Position numbers and translations under genes: made by a program | Notes under the pieces: model-generated | What the model saw: only the letters and a program-made list of their open reading frames with translations | Databases searched by the model: none | What the model was told of the DNA's origin: nothing | DNA from: Silurus meridionalis | Lineage: Eukaryota > Chordata > Actinopteri > Siluriformes > Siluridae | Assembly (NCBI RefSeq): GCF_014805685.1 | Contig: NC_060891.1 | Coordinates: 27,613,879 to 27,677,878, forward strand | Direction: 5' to 3' | Length of the DNA: 64,000 nt | Shown here: positions 11,480 through 22,614 of the stretch, in pieces | Position numbering within the stretch: the stretch's first letter is position 1 | Layout of the letters: the number at the start of each line of letters is the position of its first letter

Positions 11480-12868
11480 TCCACTGTAAATAAATCTAAA
11501 TCAGAACTGGTGGAACAGAAGGTGGACATATGGATGAAAAAAACGTTTTCATAACTTAATACAAGGTAATAACACAAAACCTGTACTGCATATTCAAGCT
11601 GAAACCCTTAAGCAGCTGCCAGAAGACTCAGGAAACCAAATCTGACTCCATTTCAGCTCAAATGAGCGAATAACAAATCCAATTTACTGTTCATTTATTC
11701 AGCATGACTGTGGATTGTGTGAAGGTTATTCCTTTGTAATCTGGACCTACAAGCTTGTGTTCAGAGCTGAGTTAAGTGTGTAATGGCGTGGTACTGAAAT
11801 TACAGACATTACTATAAATTACAGTATTCAGACTTCTGACATACCTACAGATTTAAACACTACTCAAACAGTGGCCTTGAACTGCAGCATCGTAACCTCG
11901 CCCTGAAATCAAGACCAGTGCTTCACTTTTTTTTTTTCTTTCACTCTATTAGAGTTCTGGACATCAATATGATTTTATTCAGTATCTTAGAAATGCTTAC
12001 GAGGGAATTGAATTATGTTGTTGTTGTCCCTCTGTCTGAATTCAAGTCACATGTCCCTCCATCGATTGGTGGACAGACAAGAGAGAGGAATTAATATAAG
12101 GTCACAGTTCTCCCAACATGGGGCAGGTCAGTGTCTGTAAATCCTTTAACACTTTAGTATTTATATACAGTCAGAGTTTATCTCTCAGTTAAAGATAAAA
12201 AGGGGTTAAACTGGTAGACCTCTTCAGAATTTCCCTTGTTTGTTAAGCTACGGTTCGAATTCTGGAAGGGTTTGGATTGGCTCATCTCAAACATGGAGGT
12301 TTGATGCCTCAAAAATTCTACTTTTGATAAATAGTAATGTGTGTGGGAGAGCGACCGGTTTGGGCAGGTGGGGAAGGAAGAACAGTGGGGCGCTCTCCAG
12401 GCGCCCTTCTTTCACTCCCATATACTTTTCCCCCACTCACACTCACTGCACCAGAGAAAACCAATAAGACTTATTCCTAACAGGTGTGTGATTCTTATCG
12501 CTCGTCTCTACCGGCTTTGCCCTCCATTCACAAACCGCTGCTCGGCCACGCCCCCCACTGGCACAATATGGAATCAAATCAAAGAAATTGCTTGTGTGAT
12601 ATTGGCTTGAGTAAATAAGTGGATATTATGACCAACAGCATCTTACACCCAGGCCTTCAGTGGTGTTCCACCTGAATCAGTCCACCTCTTAAAACCATCA
12701 TTACGACTCCACGTATGTAGAAACCATCAGTATTATAGAGAAGTGCAGTAGAACAGAGTGCTGCATCACAGACAAGAATCTCATACAGTGAGAATGAATG
12801 TCATAACCAAAGCAACAAACCCAATGAACACAATTCAACACGTCTCCTTTCACTGTAGCCACAACTGC
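11480..12868. other. Unannotated spacer
   Basis: No supported gene. Position 12250 has GGTTCGAATTC, a match to a pol III B box, but there is no A box or cloverleaf around it. A GC-richer patch at 12340-12560 has no motif I recognise. Confidence 0.45.
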
Positions 12869-12869
12869 A

Positions 12870-12893
12870 CCCCCCCCCCCCCACCCCCCCCCC
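12870..12893 (+). repeat. Poly-C tract
   Basis: Twenty-four bases of C with one A interruption. Confidence 0.97.
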
Positions 12894-13131
12894 ATCATCT
12901 CCAGGAGAACCACCGATATTTACCTCGTAATTTTCTGCATTTTCTTCTGTGCATTATGTTTTTTCTGGATATTTGTCTTACTGAACCTAATGGCCCACAT
13001 CTGCATCTTACCACAAAAATTCATGCTTTTTCTGAGAATGCAGTCAAACACAATGGATTGTCATTTGCACACATTAATATATAAATATGATGATCTTTAT
13101 TAATAAATGAATTTATTTTATGCAATATTAC

Positions 13132-13156
13132 TTTTTATTTATTTATTTATTTATTT
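13132..13156 (+). repeat. (TTTA)n microsatellite
   Basis: About six TTTA units. Confidence 0.95.
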
Positions 13157-13894
13157 GGATAAGATTTATGGATTCATGGCAATTTTTAAGAATCAGTAAA
13201 ACGTTGGAATTGTGATTGGTTGGAAGTCTGGCAGGTGTGAGTTCAGAGCCTTCAGAGGTCGTGGTCAGTTTAATCAGCACTCTAAATGAAAAAACACCTG
13301 TTACCATGGTAACACACAGTTCCACTTTCATCCAGAGTGCGCCGGTTATTGTTGATCAAAGAATTTCTGCTGTCATTTTACATAATACAAATAATATAAT
13401 AAGAAGAAAATCAATACTTTTAGTCCAACAGAGCTCCCTGTCTCCACTTCACCGTTCACCATCTTTTACACAATCTCAGTCTGTAATTAGGAAGAGGATG
13501 AAAAACATTGGTGAGAAGAAAATAGAATTTTTTTTTATACAAAAAAACATTTATTTAAATTTATTTTCTGTGTGTATGTCAATATGAGCTGCCAGATGTT
13601 TAACTACAGACTTGTGTGATGTATTGAATTTTCTCTGTTGTAAGGTAATGCAGAAGATCCATGCTCCATCGACATATGCTGCATCCATTAATTTTTTAAT
13701 TGGTGTTGAAAAACAAAACATGAATTATGACACCTTTCTGTTTTGATTGATTATTGAAAGCAGAAAAAAAGAAAGAAAATATTTTTATTGCTACTGAGCA
13801 CAAACAAAAATTAGATGATAACATTTAATCACACAGTGTAGTCATCAAAATTTCACAAAACAATATCACCAGGGGCCCGTTCTTCCTACATCTG

Positions 13895-14063
13895 AGATCT
13901 TACTAAATATAAAATTGTCTTACGTCTGAGATCCAACTCCATCCGAGATCTAACTCCATCTAAGATCTAACTCCATCCGAGATCTAGCTTCATCCGAGAT
14001 CTAACTCCATCCGAGATCTAACAACATCTGAGATCTAACTCCATTCATCCTTTAATTAAGATC
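13895..14063 (+). repeat. GATCTAAC minisatellite, left part
   Basis: Degenerate tandem repeat with a unit of about 17 bases (GATCTAACTCCATCCGA). It is the left remnant of an array cut by the Tc1 element at 14066-15147 and continues at 15150-15715. Confidence 0.9.
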
Positions 14064-14065
14064 TA

Positions 14066-15147
14066 CAGTGGAGAAATAATGATTTGATTTCCTGATGATT
14101 TTCTAATGAAATGAACAGTCTAGAATTTTTATGGTCGATTTATTTTACAGAAAGAGAAAAAATATAAAAAAAATTATTATATATAAATTAATTTGTATTT
14201 GATCGATTGAATTAAGGATTTGATTTCGTACTAAATGATCAAGAATTCTGACTTTCACACCCCCAAATTAGTTCTGTACCTTTAAGAAGAGACCACAGTC
14301 CGAGACCACAGTCACCAAGAAAACCATTGGTAACGCACCTGAGGTCCTTCTGCTCAAAAATGTGCATGCACAGACCCATCTGAAGTTTGCCAATGAACAC
14401 CTGAATGATTCAGAGAAGGCTTAGGAGAATATGATGTGATCAGATGAGACCAAAATGTAGCTTTTTGGCATTGACTCCACTCACCATCTTGGCAGAGAAA
14501 TGCTGAATATGACCCCAAAAACACCATCCCCACTGACAAGCATGGAGGAGGAAACATTCTGCTTTGGGGCTGTTTCTCTGCTCAGGGTACAGGAAAACTT
14601 CACCATGTGAACAGGGCAATGCAATGTAGAATCTTGGATGAGAACCTCCTGCCCTCAGTCAGAACACTGAAGATGGCTTGTGGATTAATTTTCCAGTATG
14701 TTAATGACCCAAAAACATATGGCCAATTCAACAATCTGATGGTCCTGAAGCCCATTCCAGCCTTGTGCAGGTCTACACTCTCGTCCCTGACGTCTTTTGA
14801 CAGCTCTTTGGTCTTTCCCATGGTGGTGAAGAGGTTTAAATGGAAGAGGTTGATTCTGTGATTGGTGTCTTTTGAACACATAATCAGTTGATATTAGGAT
14901 CTTTTTCCTGAACTAATTTGGGTCTGTGGGAGTCAGAACTCTGCTAGTTACTACGAGATCAAATACTTATTTCAATGATCAAACACAAATTAATTTATAA
15001 CCTTCTTGTTTTTTTTTTATGGATAGTTTTTATATTCTGACTCTCTGTTTAAATTAACCTACCATACAAATTCTAGACTGTTCATTTCTTTGTAAGGGGG
15101 TAAACTCACAAAATCAACAGGGGATTCAATAATTATTTCCCCCACTG
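14066..15147 (+). mobile_element. Tc1-like element with inverted internal segment
   Basis: Both ends are present: CAGTGGAGAAATAATGATTT on the left and its inverse, ending ATTATTTCCCCCACTG, on the right, each flanked by TA. Subterminal AACAGTCTAGAATTT also occurs at both ends in inverse orientation. Plus-strand transposase pieces run 14280-14740 ([41 protein letters not shown]) with stops. At about 14745 orientation flips, and the minus strand 14820-14745 encodes [20 protein letters not shown], the transposase N-terminus. The centre is therefore joined to an inverted N-terminal end, and the right-hand terminus may be a copy of the left one. Confidence 0.82.
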
Positions 15148-15149
15148 TA

Positions 15150-15715
15150 ACTACACCTGAGACCTAGCTCTCTCTAAGATCCAAACCCTTTCAAGATCTG
15201 ACCCTATCTGAGATCTAACCCTGTCTGAGATCTAACTCCATCTGAGATCTAACACTATCTGAGATCTGACCCTGTCTGAGATCAAACCCTATCTGAGATC
15301 TAATTCCATCCGAGATCTGACCCTACCTGAGATGTAACTCCATCTGCTATATAACACTTTCTAAGATCTTACTCTATCCGCAATCTAACTACACCCGAGA
15401 TCTATTAAACCCGAAATCTAATAAACCAGAGATCTAACTACACCCGAGATCTAACTACACCGGAGATCTAATACACCTGAGATCTAACTACACCTAAAAT
15501 CTAATAAACCCAAAATCTAATAAACCAGAGATCTAACTACACCCGAGATCTAATACACCCAAGATCTAATAAACCCGAAATCTAATAAACCCGAGATCTA
15601 ATACACCCGAGCTCTAACTCTATTTGAGATCTATGTCTGTATGAGGGCTAACTCCATCTGAGACCTAAATCTATATGAGGTCTAGCTGCATAGGAGATCA
15701 GATGACACATCCAGG
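15150..15715 (+). repeat. GATCTAAC minisatellite, right part
   Basis: Continuation of the array at 13895-14063. Units drift from GATCTAACTCCATCTGA to GATCTAATACACCCGA and AATCTAATAAACC. Confidence 0.9.
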
Positions 15716-15882
15716 ATTATCTCCTGAGTAGTAATGCTGTTCTGGCTGGTTAGGTTCTTCACGTGTGGACGTGACTGGTATCGCACGACTCAGTTGTTTG
15801 ACGTAGTTGTGTGTTTGTGTTTCTTGAAATGGCTACATACTGTATATAACTCTATACTGTATATAATACTAGAAGTGATCAT

Positions 15883-16010
15883 TTACATTTGCGGAATTTA
15901 GCAGACGCCCTTATCCAGAGCGACGTACAAAAGTGCTTTGAGTCTCTAGTAATGAATAAATCTACACTGGTACGCAAGATTACAAACTTAATATAAATAT
16001 AATTCTACAA
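15883..16010 (-). mobile_element. LINE 3'-end fragment (same family as 5026-5760)
   Basis: On the plus strand GCAGACGCCCTTATCCAGAG followed by CGACGTACAAAAGTGCTTTG matches the start of 5026-5130. Only the terminal 130 bases are present, as expected from strong 5' truncation. Confidence 0.7.
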
Positions 16011-16117
16011 GGCAGTGATCATAGGCAGTGCTGTGATTGGCTGGTATAACGACCAATGAGAAAGCACCGTTTTGTATTACCGTGTTTATTGTATTGCTGC
16101 GTATCATATTAACTTGT

Positions 16118-16385
16118 TTAATTTAATGCTAGTTTATATATTAGCCTGTTAAATGCTAGTTTATATATTAGCCTGCTTAATGCTAGTTTATATATTAGCC
16201 TGTTTAATGCTAGTTTATATATTAGCCTGTTAAATGCTAGTTTATATATTAGCCTGCTTAATGCTAGTTTATATATTAGCCTGCTTAATGCTAGTTTATA
16301 TATTAGCCTGCTTAATGCTAGTTTATATATTAGCCTGTTAAATGCTATTTTGTATATTAGCCTGTTAAATGCTAGCTTATATATT
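16118..16385 (+). repeat. 27-bp minisatellite (ATGCTAGTTTATATATTAGC)
   Basis: About ten units of 27 bases. As 27 is a multiple of three, the minus strand shows an open nonapeptide repeat (RLIYKLALS); this is a by-product and I do not call a gene. Related units occur at 18655-18780 and 20895-21145. Confidence 0.95.
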
Positions 16386-16482
16386 TGCTTGTTTACTGCA
16401 ATGTTAGTGAGCCATAAAATTAAAAAAGCATTGATGAACTCGAGACACGAACAGAGAAACCATGTAGGACATATCTCTCTCC

Positions 16483-16484
<2 letters not shown>

Positions 16485-16544
<60 letters not shown>

Positions 16545-16644
16545 CCAGCTGCATTCATCTCAATTTTCTCCATCCCTTGTGTTGTTCATCAGTCATGTCA
16601 TGACATACATTTGCTCCACTGCTAAAGAATAAGAGAGAGAGAGA

Positions 16645-16722
<78 letters not shown>

Positions 16723-16799
16723 GTGGTCACACTTTCTGTTTTACTTGTGCTTTTTCAGCCCTCATCAAGAATTGACCATCAGCACAGAAGAGAAAAGGG

Positions 16800-16838
<39 letters not shown>

Positions 16839-16882
16839 ACAATTGCTCTATTTCTGCCATGTTTTCTGTGCGATGTAAACCT

Positions 16883-16931
<49 letters not shown>
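16485..16931 (+). repeat. Cluster of four CA/TG microsatellites
   Basis: (AC)n at 16485-16542, (TG)n at 16647-16720, (AC)n at 16801-16834 and (TG)n at 16886-16931. The alternating AC and TG runs can pair within one strand. Confidence 0.97.
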
Positions 16932-16932
<1 letters not shown>

Positions 16933-17224
16933 ACGTGTGATGTTTTTATGCCAGCACTGTGTGTTTACAGAAATAAAATTAAAAATGCTGAATTTACGCT
17001 CATGTTGTTAGATGTCACACTGCTGCACCTAAGGAGGACGATCGATACTTCGTTCTGGACATCTGCTGTATAAAACACTAATAAAAATGATGTTTGTGGA
17101 CAAGTGAGACACCGCCTCTGTCTCAAATCACACACCACACCCTTACAAACCGTACTTTCTAGTAGAATATATAACAGTTGGGCACTTTTAGTGTGGACAC
17201 CTTTTAAATCAGACGTGAACATTT

Positions 17225-18640
17225 TACTCCAAGCTGAAGTAATTGAGCGAGGACAAGAAGAGCATAGCAAGGAGAGTGGAATTATAAAACAGGAGGACCA
17301 GGAGACAGTATAGGATTGAAGTGGACAGGGAAAGATGAAAAGAGGAACAGAATGGAATGAGGGCAGAAATTAAAGTGTGGACAAGGACACGGGAGGACCA
17401 GACATGAGTAGAAGGTGCAGAAGAGGATATAAGATGAAAAATAGGATAGGGACAAGGACAATAATGGGCAGTATAAGACAGAAACAGTAGAGGAAAACAA
17501 AAGACAGGAACCAGAGAAGAGAAAGCAGTGGAGGCACAACCGGAGAATATACTTCAATAAAGGAGAGGGACATGACTGGACCAGACAAGGACCAGATATT
17601 AGAAAATGGGGACAATAGGATATACGATAAATAATAGGAGAAGGAAAAGGAGAAGAACAGTAATGGACCATATGAGACAGGAACAGGAGAAAAAAACAAC
17701 CAAAGGAAAAAAACAGTAGTTCAAGAGAAAAGAAATGGCCAGAGTGGGATAAGGCAAGAACATGCCAGGGCCAGAGATGATGCTACAGTAAAAGACAGGG
17801 ACAGGAGAGGACAACACAACACAAACCATAAAATATAAAAGAGACACCAATAAAGATCAGGCTCATGAAAGAAAAAGGCAAGAGGACATGGCAGGACCAG
17901 AGAGGATACTACAATAGAGAGAAGGTCCATGACAAGGACAGACAATGACCCGATAGGAAAAAATAATTGCAGTGCAGGTCCAAAGAAATAGACAAGATTG
18001 GGTGAAGACAAGGACATGGACATGGCAGGACTGGATAGGATAGAACAGTATGGGAAGAGGACAGGGAGTTGAGAATACCAGACAGGACAGTTTAGAGAGT
18101 ACAACACATTAGAAGACAGGAGAAGGTAAGACAGGAAAGAATGCTGAACAGTTTGGTTCAGAGGACATGGGAGCATGGGTTAGTATAGCACATGAGACCA
18201 CAGAAAAGGACAGGAAATCAAGAAAACAAGAACAGGAGGGAACACTACAGAAGATGTTTGGATACGTTTGTGTGGGGAAGGAAACAGGAGACAACAGGAC
18301 AGAAATCGGTGTAGCGACAATAACAGAGTACAGTCTTCAGAGAGAAGAGGACAATAATAAATGGAGGCATTGACATGGCAGGAAAGGACATGGTGACAAG
18401 AGAAGACACAAGAGGAGAGGTTGGACAGAACAGGACACTGTTGGACAGGAGAGGATGAGATTAGTGATGAGCAATTAAAGACAAGAACAGGAGAGAACGC
18501 AAAACAAAAGGAAAATTAATGTTGGGACATTGTGAGGAGAGAACAGGAACAGCAGAGGACACAGTATAAAAATTACAGGACAGTGTATGGAAAGGACAAA
18601 GTCATAAGAGGGACAAAGTGTATAGGAAGGTAATGCTATG
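17225..18640 (+). repeat. 1.4-kb purine-rich degenerate GGACA repeat
   Basis: The plus strand is mostly A and G with recurring AGGACA, GACAGGA and CATGGCAGGACC motifs. No fixed period is visible by eye; the pattern is of a heavily mutated short tandem repeat. The complementary strand carries long Ser/Leu/Phe/Pro-rich open frames (for example 17721-18176), which are compositional artefacts. Confidence 0.8.
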
Positions 18641-18654
18641 AAAATTTTTTGCCT

Positions 18655-18780
18655 ATTCACTGTAATGCTAGTTTATGTTTTAGCCTCTTTGATTTGATGC
18701 TAATTTATGTATTAGCCTCTGTAATATAATGCTGGTTTATGCATTAGCCTCTTTGTTTTAAAGCTAGTTTATGTATAGAT
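18655..18780 (+). repeat. ATGCTAGTTTATG minisatellite, left part
   Basis: Units of about 34 bases (TAATGCTAGTTTATG plus TTTTAGCCTCTTTG). The array resumes at 20895, after the LINE and (TA)n block. Confidence 0.85.
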
Positions 18781-18954
18781 GTGTAGAGATGTGTGGACAT
18801 CGTTGAAAAGTACAAGTAAATGGTTCTAAGGCTATGTCATTGAAAAAGAAATGTGCAGCAGTAGAAGGTTATACGATTATGGCATTGAAGAAATGTGCAA
18901 GCTGAGTAAACAAGTCTACTATATACACCTTGTGTGTCCAAACTTTTGGTCTGT

Positions 18955-19148
<194 letters not shown>

Positions 19149-19159
19149 TTACATACACA

Positions 19160-20890
19160 TGAATGTGAGATGTTGTGCAGAATGTACAGTAAGGACATAA
19201 AGATACACGTAGATAAAATAGTGCAGATGTACGTAAAGCACAATATGTGTGGACAATGAGGAGTATAAAAGATATACTGTGTAATTGTACAGAAGTTCTA
19301 TACAGTGTTTATACAGTGATCTAGCGGTGTAGTGTAGAGTTCAGTAGTGTGATGGTGGATGGAAAACGCCGTCCCTGAACCTGCTGGTATTGGTGCGAAT
19401 GTTTCTGTATCTCCTTCTTGATAGAAGGAGGTTAAACAGTTTATGACTGGGATGTGAAGAGTCTTTGATGATGTTGTGAGCTCTGCACAGACATCTGCTG
19501 TAGTAGAAACACGTTGAAATTCCTGGGGACAGATGAGCTTTCTTGAGACTCTTCAAGAAGTACAGGCGTTGTTGTGCCTTCCTAACCAGAGCTGAAGTGT
19601 TCTGGTGCCAGGACAGCTCGCAGAGATGTAAACTCCTAAGAATTTATAGCTGGAGACTCACTCTACATTAGTTCCATTGATGTTGACTGGGTCTCCTGCT
19701 GTTGGATTTCTGAAAATTCACAATGAGTTCTTTAGTCTTTGTGGCGTTGAGGGTTAGGTTGTTGGTGGCACACCATGCTGTCAGGTTTCGGTCAGTGTTG
19801 CTGATCTGGCTGACCACGGTGGTGTCATCTGCATACTTGATGAAGATGGAGTTATACAGAGGAGCACAGTCATGGGTGAACAGGGAGTAGAGAAGTGGGC
19901 TCAGAACACAGCCCTGTTCTTCAGAATGAGGGTTGAGGATACCTGGTTGCCCAACCTAACAGACTGAGGTCTGTTGGTGAGAAAGTCCAGAATCCATCTG
20001 CAAGTGGAGATGCAGATACCCAGGTCACTGAGCTTAGTGATCAGTACAGTGGAGAGGACTGTATTGAACGCAAAACTAAAGTCACTGAACAGCATTCTGA
20101 TGTTGGTGTTGCTTTTATCCAGGTGGGTGAGGGCTGAATGAAGAGCTGTGGAAACTGCATCCTCTGTCGACCTGTTCGGGCAAACTGGTGTGGGTCCAGT
20201 GTAGGTGGTAGGCCCACCTGTGAGGTGATTCAGGACCAGTTTCTCAAAGCACTTCATAGTCATAGGGGTGAGTGCAACTGAGCAAAAGTCATTCAGGCAT
20301 TCAGCAGCTGAGTGCTTAGGCACTGGTATGATGGTTGTGGTCTGCAGGCATGTAGGAACCGTGGCTTGGGCCAGTGACAGGTTAAAAATGAAAACCTGTG
20401 CCAGTTGTCCAGCGCATGCTCTGAGAACACGTCCCGGTATTCCAGTCCAGGCTAGCTGCCTTGCGTGTATCCACTCTGCTAAACGCTGAATAGATGTCCA
20501 TTATTGAGAGTGAAAGTGGGCTGTAAGCAGTAGAAGTCTGTGGTTGAGGTGAGATGTCCTATGCCATTAACGAAACAAGCGAAAAAGTGATTGAGTTAGT
20601 CCGGTTGGATGGCACTGCTGGTTGGTTGAGCTGTAGGTTTGTAGTCCATGATAGTCTGGATGCCTTTCCACATGCGTCTGGGGTCAGAATGGTGGAAGTG
20701 CTCTTCTATGTGGAGTTTGAATGTGAGCTTGGCTCTACTGATGCCTCTTTTCAGGTTGGCCCTGGCTCCGCTGCCGGATTTAAAAGCAGCATCTCTTGCT
20801 TTCAACAGGAGACGGACTTCAGAGTCCATCCACGGCGGTAGTGACATTGTCAATGCACGTGTTGATATAGTCCAAAACAGATGATGTGTA
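19160..20890 (-). mobile_element. Rex1/CR1-like LINE, decayed copy
   Basis: Minus-strand remnant of the family at 40737-44340. Blocks in element order: SLPPWMDSEVRLLLKARDAAF (20820-20770), [17 protein letters not shown] (20270-20220), a YADD catalytic box at 19823-19834, and the C-terminal KSLKKAHLSPG and HPSHKLFNLLLSRRRYRNIR blocks (19556-19341). Stops and indels are frequent and the endonuclease is absent. The copy lies between two halves of an ATGCTAGTTTATG minisatellite. Confidence 0.82.
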
Positions 20891-20894
20891 AACG

Positions 20895-21145
20895 TCCACG
20901 TATTAGCCTCTTTGTTTAAATGCTACTTTATGAATTAGCCTCTAAAATCTAATGCTAGTTTATGCATTAGCCTCTTTATTTTAATGTTAGTTTATGCATT
21001 AGCTTATTTGTTTTAATGCTAGTTTGTGTTTGCCTCTTTGTTTTAATGCTAGTTTTTGTATTAGCCTCTTCGTTTTAATGCTAGTTTATGTACATGCAAT
21101 GCATTAGCTTAACATGCAATGCATTAGCTTAACATGCAATGCATT
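20895..21145 (+). repeat. ATGCTAGTTTATG minisatellite, right part
   Basis: Continues 18655-18780 with units TTTTAATGCTAGTTTATG plus CATTAGCCTCTTT, and ends in three exact copies of an 18-base unit, CATGCAATGCATTAGCTT. Confidence 0.88.
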
Positions 21146-21484
21146 AGCTTCCTTCCTGTAACGTTCGTTTGCCGTTAAGTAATGTGGTGTTTATGCTACA
21201 CAGTTAAGCAGCTGCACTTTGGCTAAGATGCTCCCGAGGATAAAACTGTTAGCACAATGCTGCGGTGAATAAACGTATTAATTATTCATGTTTCTGTAAA
21301 TGAGATCCGTGATGAGAGGATTAAACGGAGTGTGTCTTATTTCATTAGTATGTCAGGAACAGGCTGGCTTTATTAGCCTAGCGCTCACACACACACGCAG
21401 TGATTGTGAAGTGTAGATGAAGTGAGCTGAATCCGTCATCTCTCACTGCGACACACTGTGACAGCGACCCTCGTTTTCCTGGTG

Positions 21485-21600
21485 CATGCTGGGAAATTTC
21501 AGCTGGGTTTGACACGGCTGACGGGGGAGGAGACGTCAGTAAACGCTCCCTGAAAGTGCGCTATAAAGCCGAGACGTGCACTTCGAGCCATCGATCGTCC
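21485..21600 (+). promoter_or_regulatory. Candidate TATA promoter with CRE-like site
   Basis: GACGTCA at 21532-21538 matches seven of eight bases of a cAMP-response element. TATAAA at 21562-21567 lies about 25 bases downstream, and a start site would be expected near 21592. The stretch is GC- and CpG-richer than its surroundings and not visibly repetitive, in contrast to almost everything else here. The arrangement resembles inducible or neuropeptide promoters, but the gene it would serve is not identifiable. Confidence 0.4.
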
Positions 21601-21774
21601 CTGTGGAGATTTATTTATCATCGGAGGAACAATACAATAAAACCATCACAACTGGGCTTCGCAGCAAATTCGCCAAACGCCTCAAGGAAAAAAAAACTTT
21701 GCCTCAAATCTGACAAACAAACAAAAAAGAATCTGAGAACAAACGTAGGGAGCGAGCGCTCTGAAAGCGATTCG
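21590..21774 (+). other. Candidate untranslated first exon
   Basis: Sequence directly downstream of the TATA element, without an ATG. It could end at a weak splice donor, TTCG/GTGCGT, near 21774. This is inference from position alone. An open frame at 21556-21816 exists but resembles nothing I know. Confidence 0.22.
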
Positions 21775-22094
21775 GTGCGTGGGCCGAGTCTCTGCACATT
21801 ATTTGATTTGTCTTGATCGGCTGTGTTCCAAATTGAGCTTTAACATCCTCCTGTGGCTTATTGAACACTGCAGGAGCTGCACTTTGAACAAAAAAGTGGT
21901 TATTGCCTGGTATAATCTACAGCAGATCACAATCTACAACTCTAAAGACGGTACCGACAGGGGTTTATGTGGTAACCATGGAAACCAGTGTAACAAATGT
22001 CGGAGTGTTTTTGAGAGCTTATAATATCCACTTTATTGACAGATATATTGGGAAACTTGATTTTTCCAGCCATTTGTGGTTGTTTTTCAAACCT

Positions 22095-22330
22095 GGTGTC
22101 ACACAATTGTATCAGATGTACGGAAGCATTGAAATGTTCTCTAGGAGACCCAAAACTGTTCCAGCATGATGATGGTTCTGTGCACAAAGCCAGCTCCATG
22201 AAGATCTTTTTTTTACATGGGTTGGAGTGAAAGATCTTCTGCTATAGAGCTCCAAAAGTATTGAACACCTTTGGGATGAACATGAATGCTGACTGCACCC
22301 CAGGAACCTCCTCACCTTTGAAGATGAGAC
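22095..22330 (-). mobile_element. TTTGTGGACACCTGG-type element, copy C, partial
   Basis: Inverse orientation: CTGTTCCAGCATGATGATGG, CACAAAGCCAGCTCCATGAA and TGACTGCACCCCAGG are complements of the central blocks of copies A and B. The terminal inverted repeats are lost. Confidence 0.7.
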
Positions 22331-22334
22331 AAAA

Positions 22335-22560
22335 AAATCCAGGTGATCGTTCACACAAAGAAGAGAGGAAGCATCAGGTGAGTGGTCAGTAGGAAGAGAA
22401 AGCATTTGTTGATCATTCACAATAAAAAAAAAGAGACAAAATGACATTAAATCATTTACATTAGAAAGAGAAAAATCGTCAGGCGAACATTCACACTTAT
22501 TGGGGATGAAGCATCAGGTGATTGTTTACGCTAGAAAGAGACAAAACATCTGGTAATTTT
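22335..22560 (+). repeat. Degenerate GCATCAGGTGA minisatellite
   Basis: Loose tandem repeat of about 38 bases built on AGAAAGAGACAAA, CATCAGGTGA and GTTCACAC, at least five units. The Tc1 element at 22615 starts about 55 bases beyond it. Confidence 0.6.
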
Positions 22561-22614
22561 TGCACAAAAATAAAATAAAATATTCTAATTGTTATTGCTT
22601 CTTATTTTAACATA

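Noticed and set aside
12240..12260. B-box match GGTTCGAATTC suggesting a tRNA gene.
   Set aside because: No A box at the right spacing and no cloverleaf-compatible arms.
16118..16573. A 151-codon minus-strand frame with nonapeptide repeats and a Cys-Val tract.
   Set aside because: It combines a 27-base minisatellite with a (CA)n run.
17282..18294. Overlapping hydrophobic minus-strand frames resembling membrane proteins.
   Set aside because: They reflect the pyrimidine-rich complement of a purine tract; several frames are open at once, and codon use shows no coding pattern.
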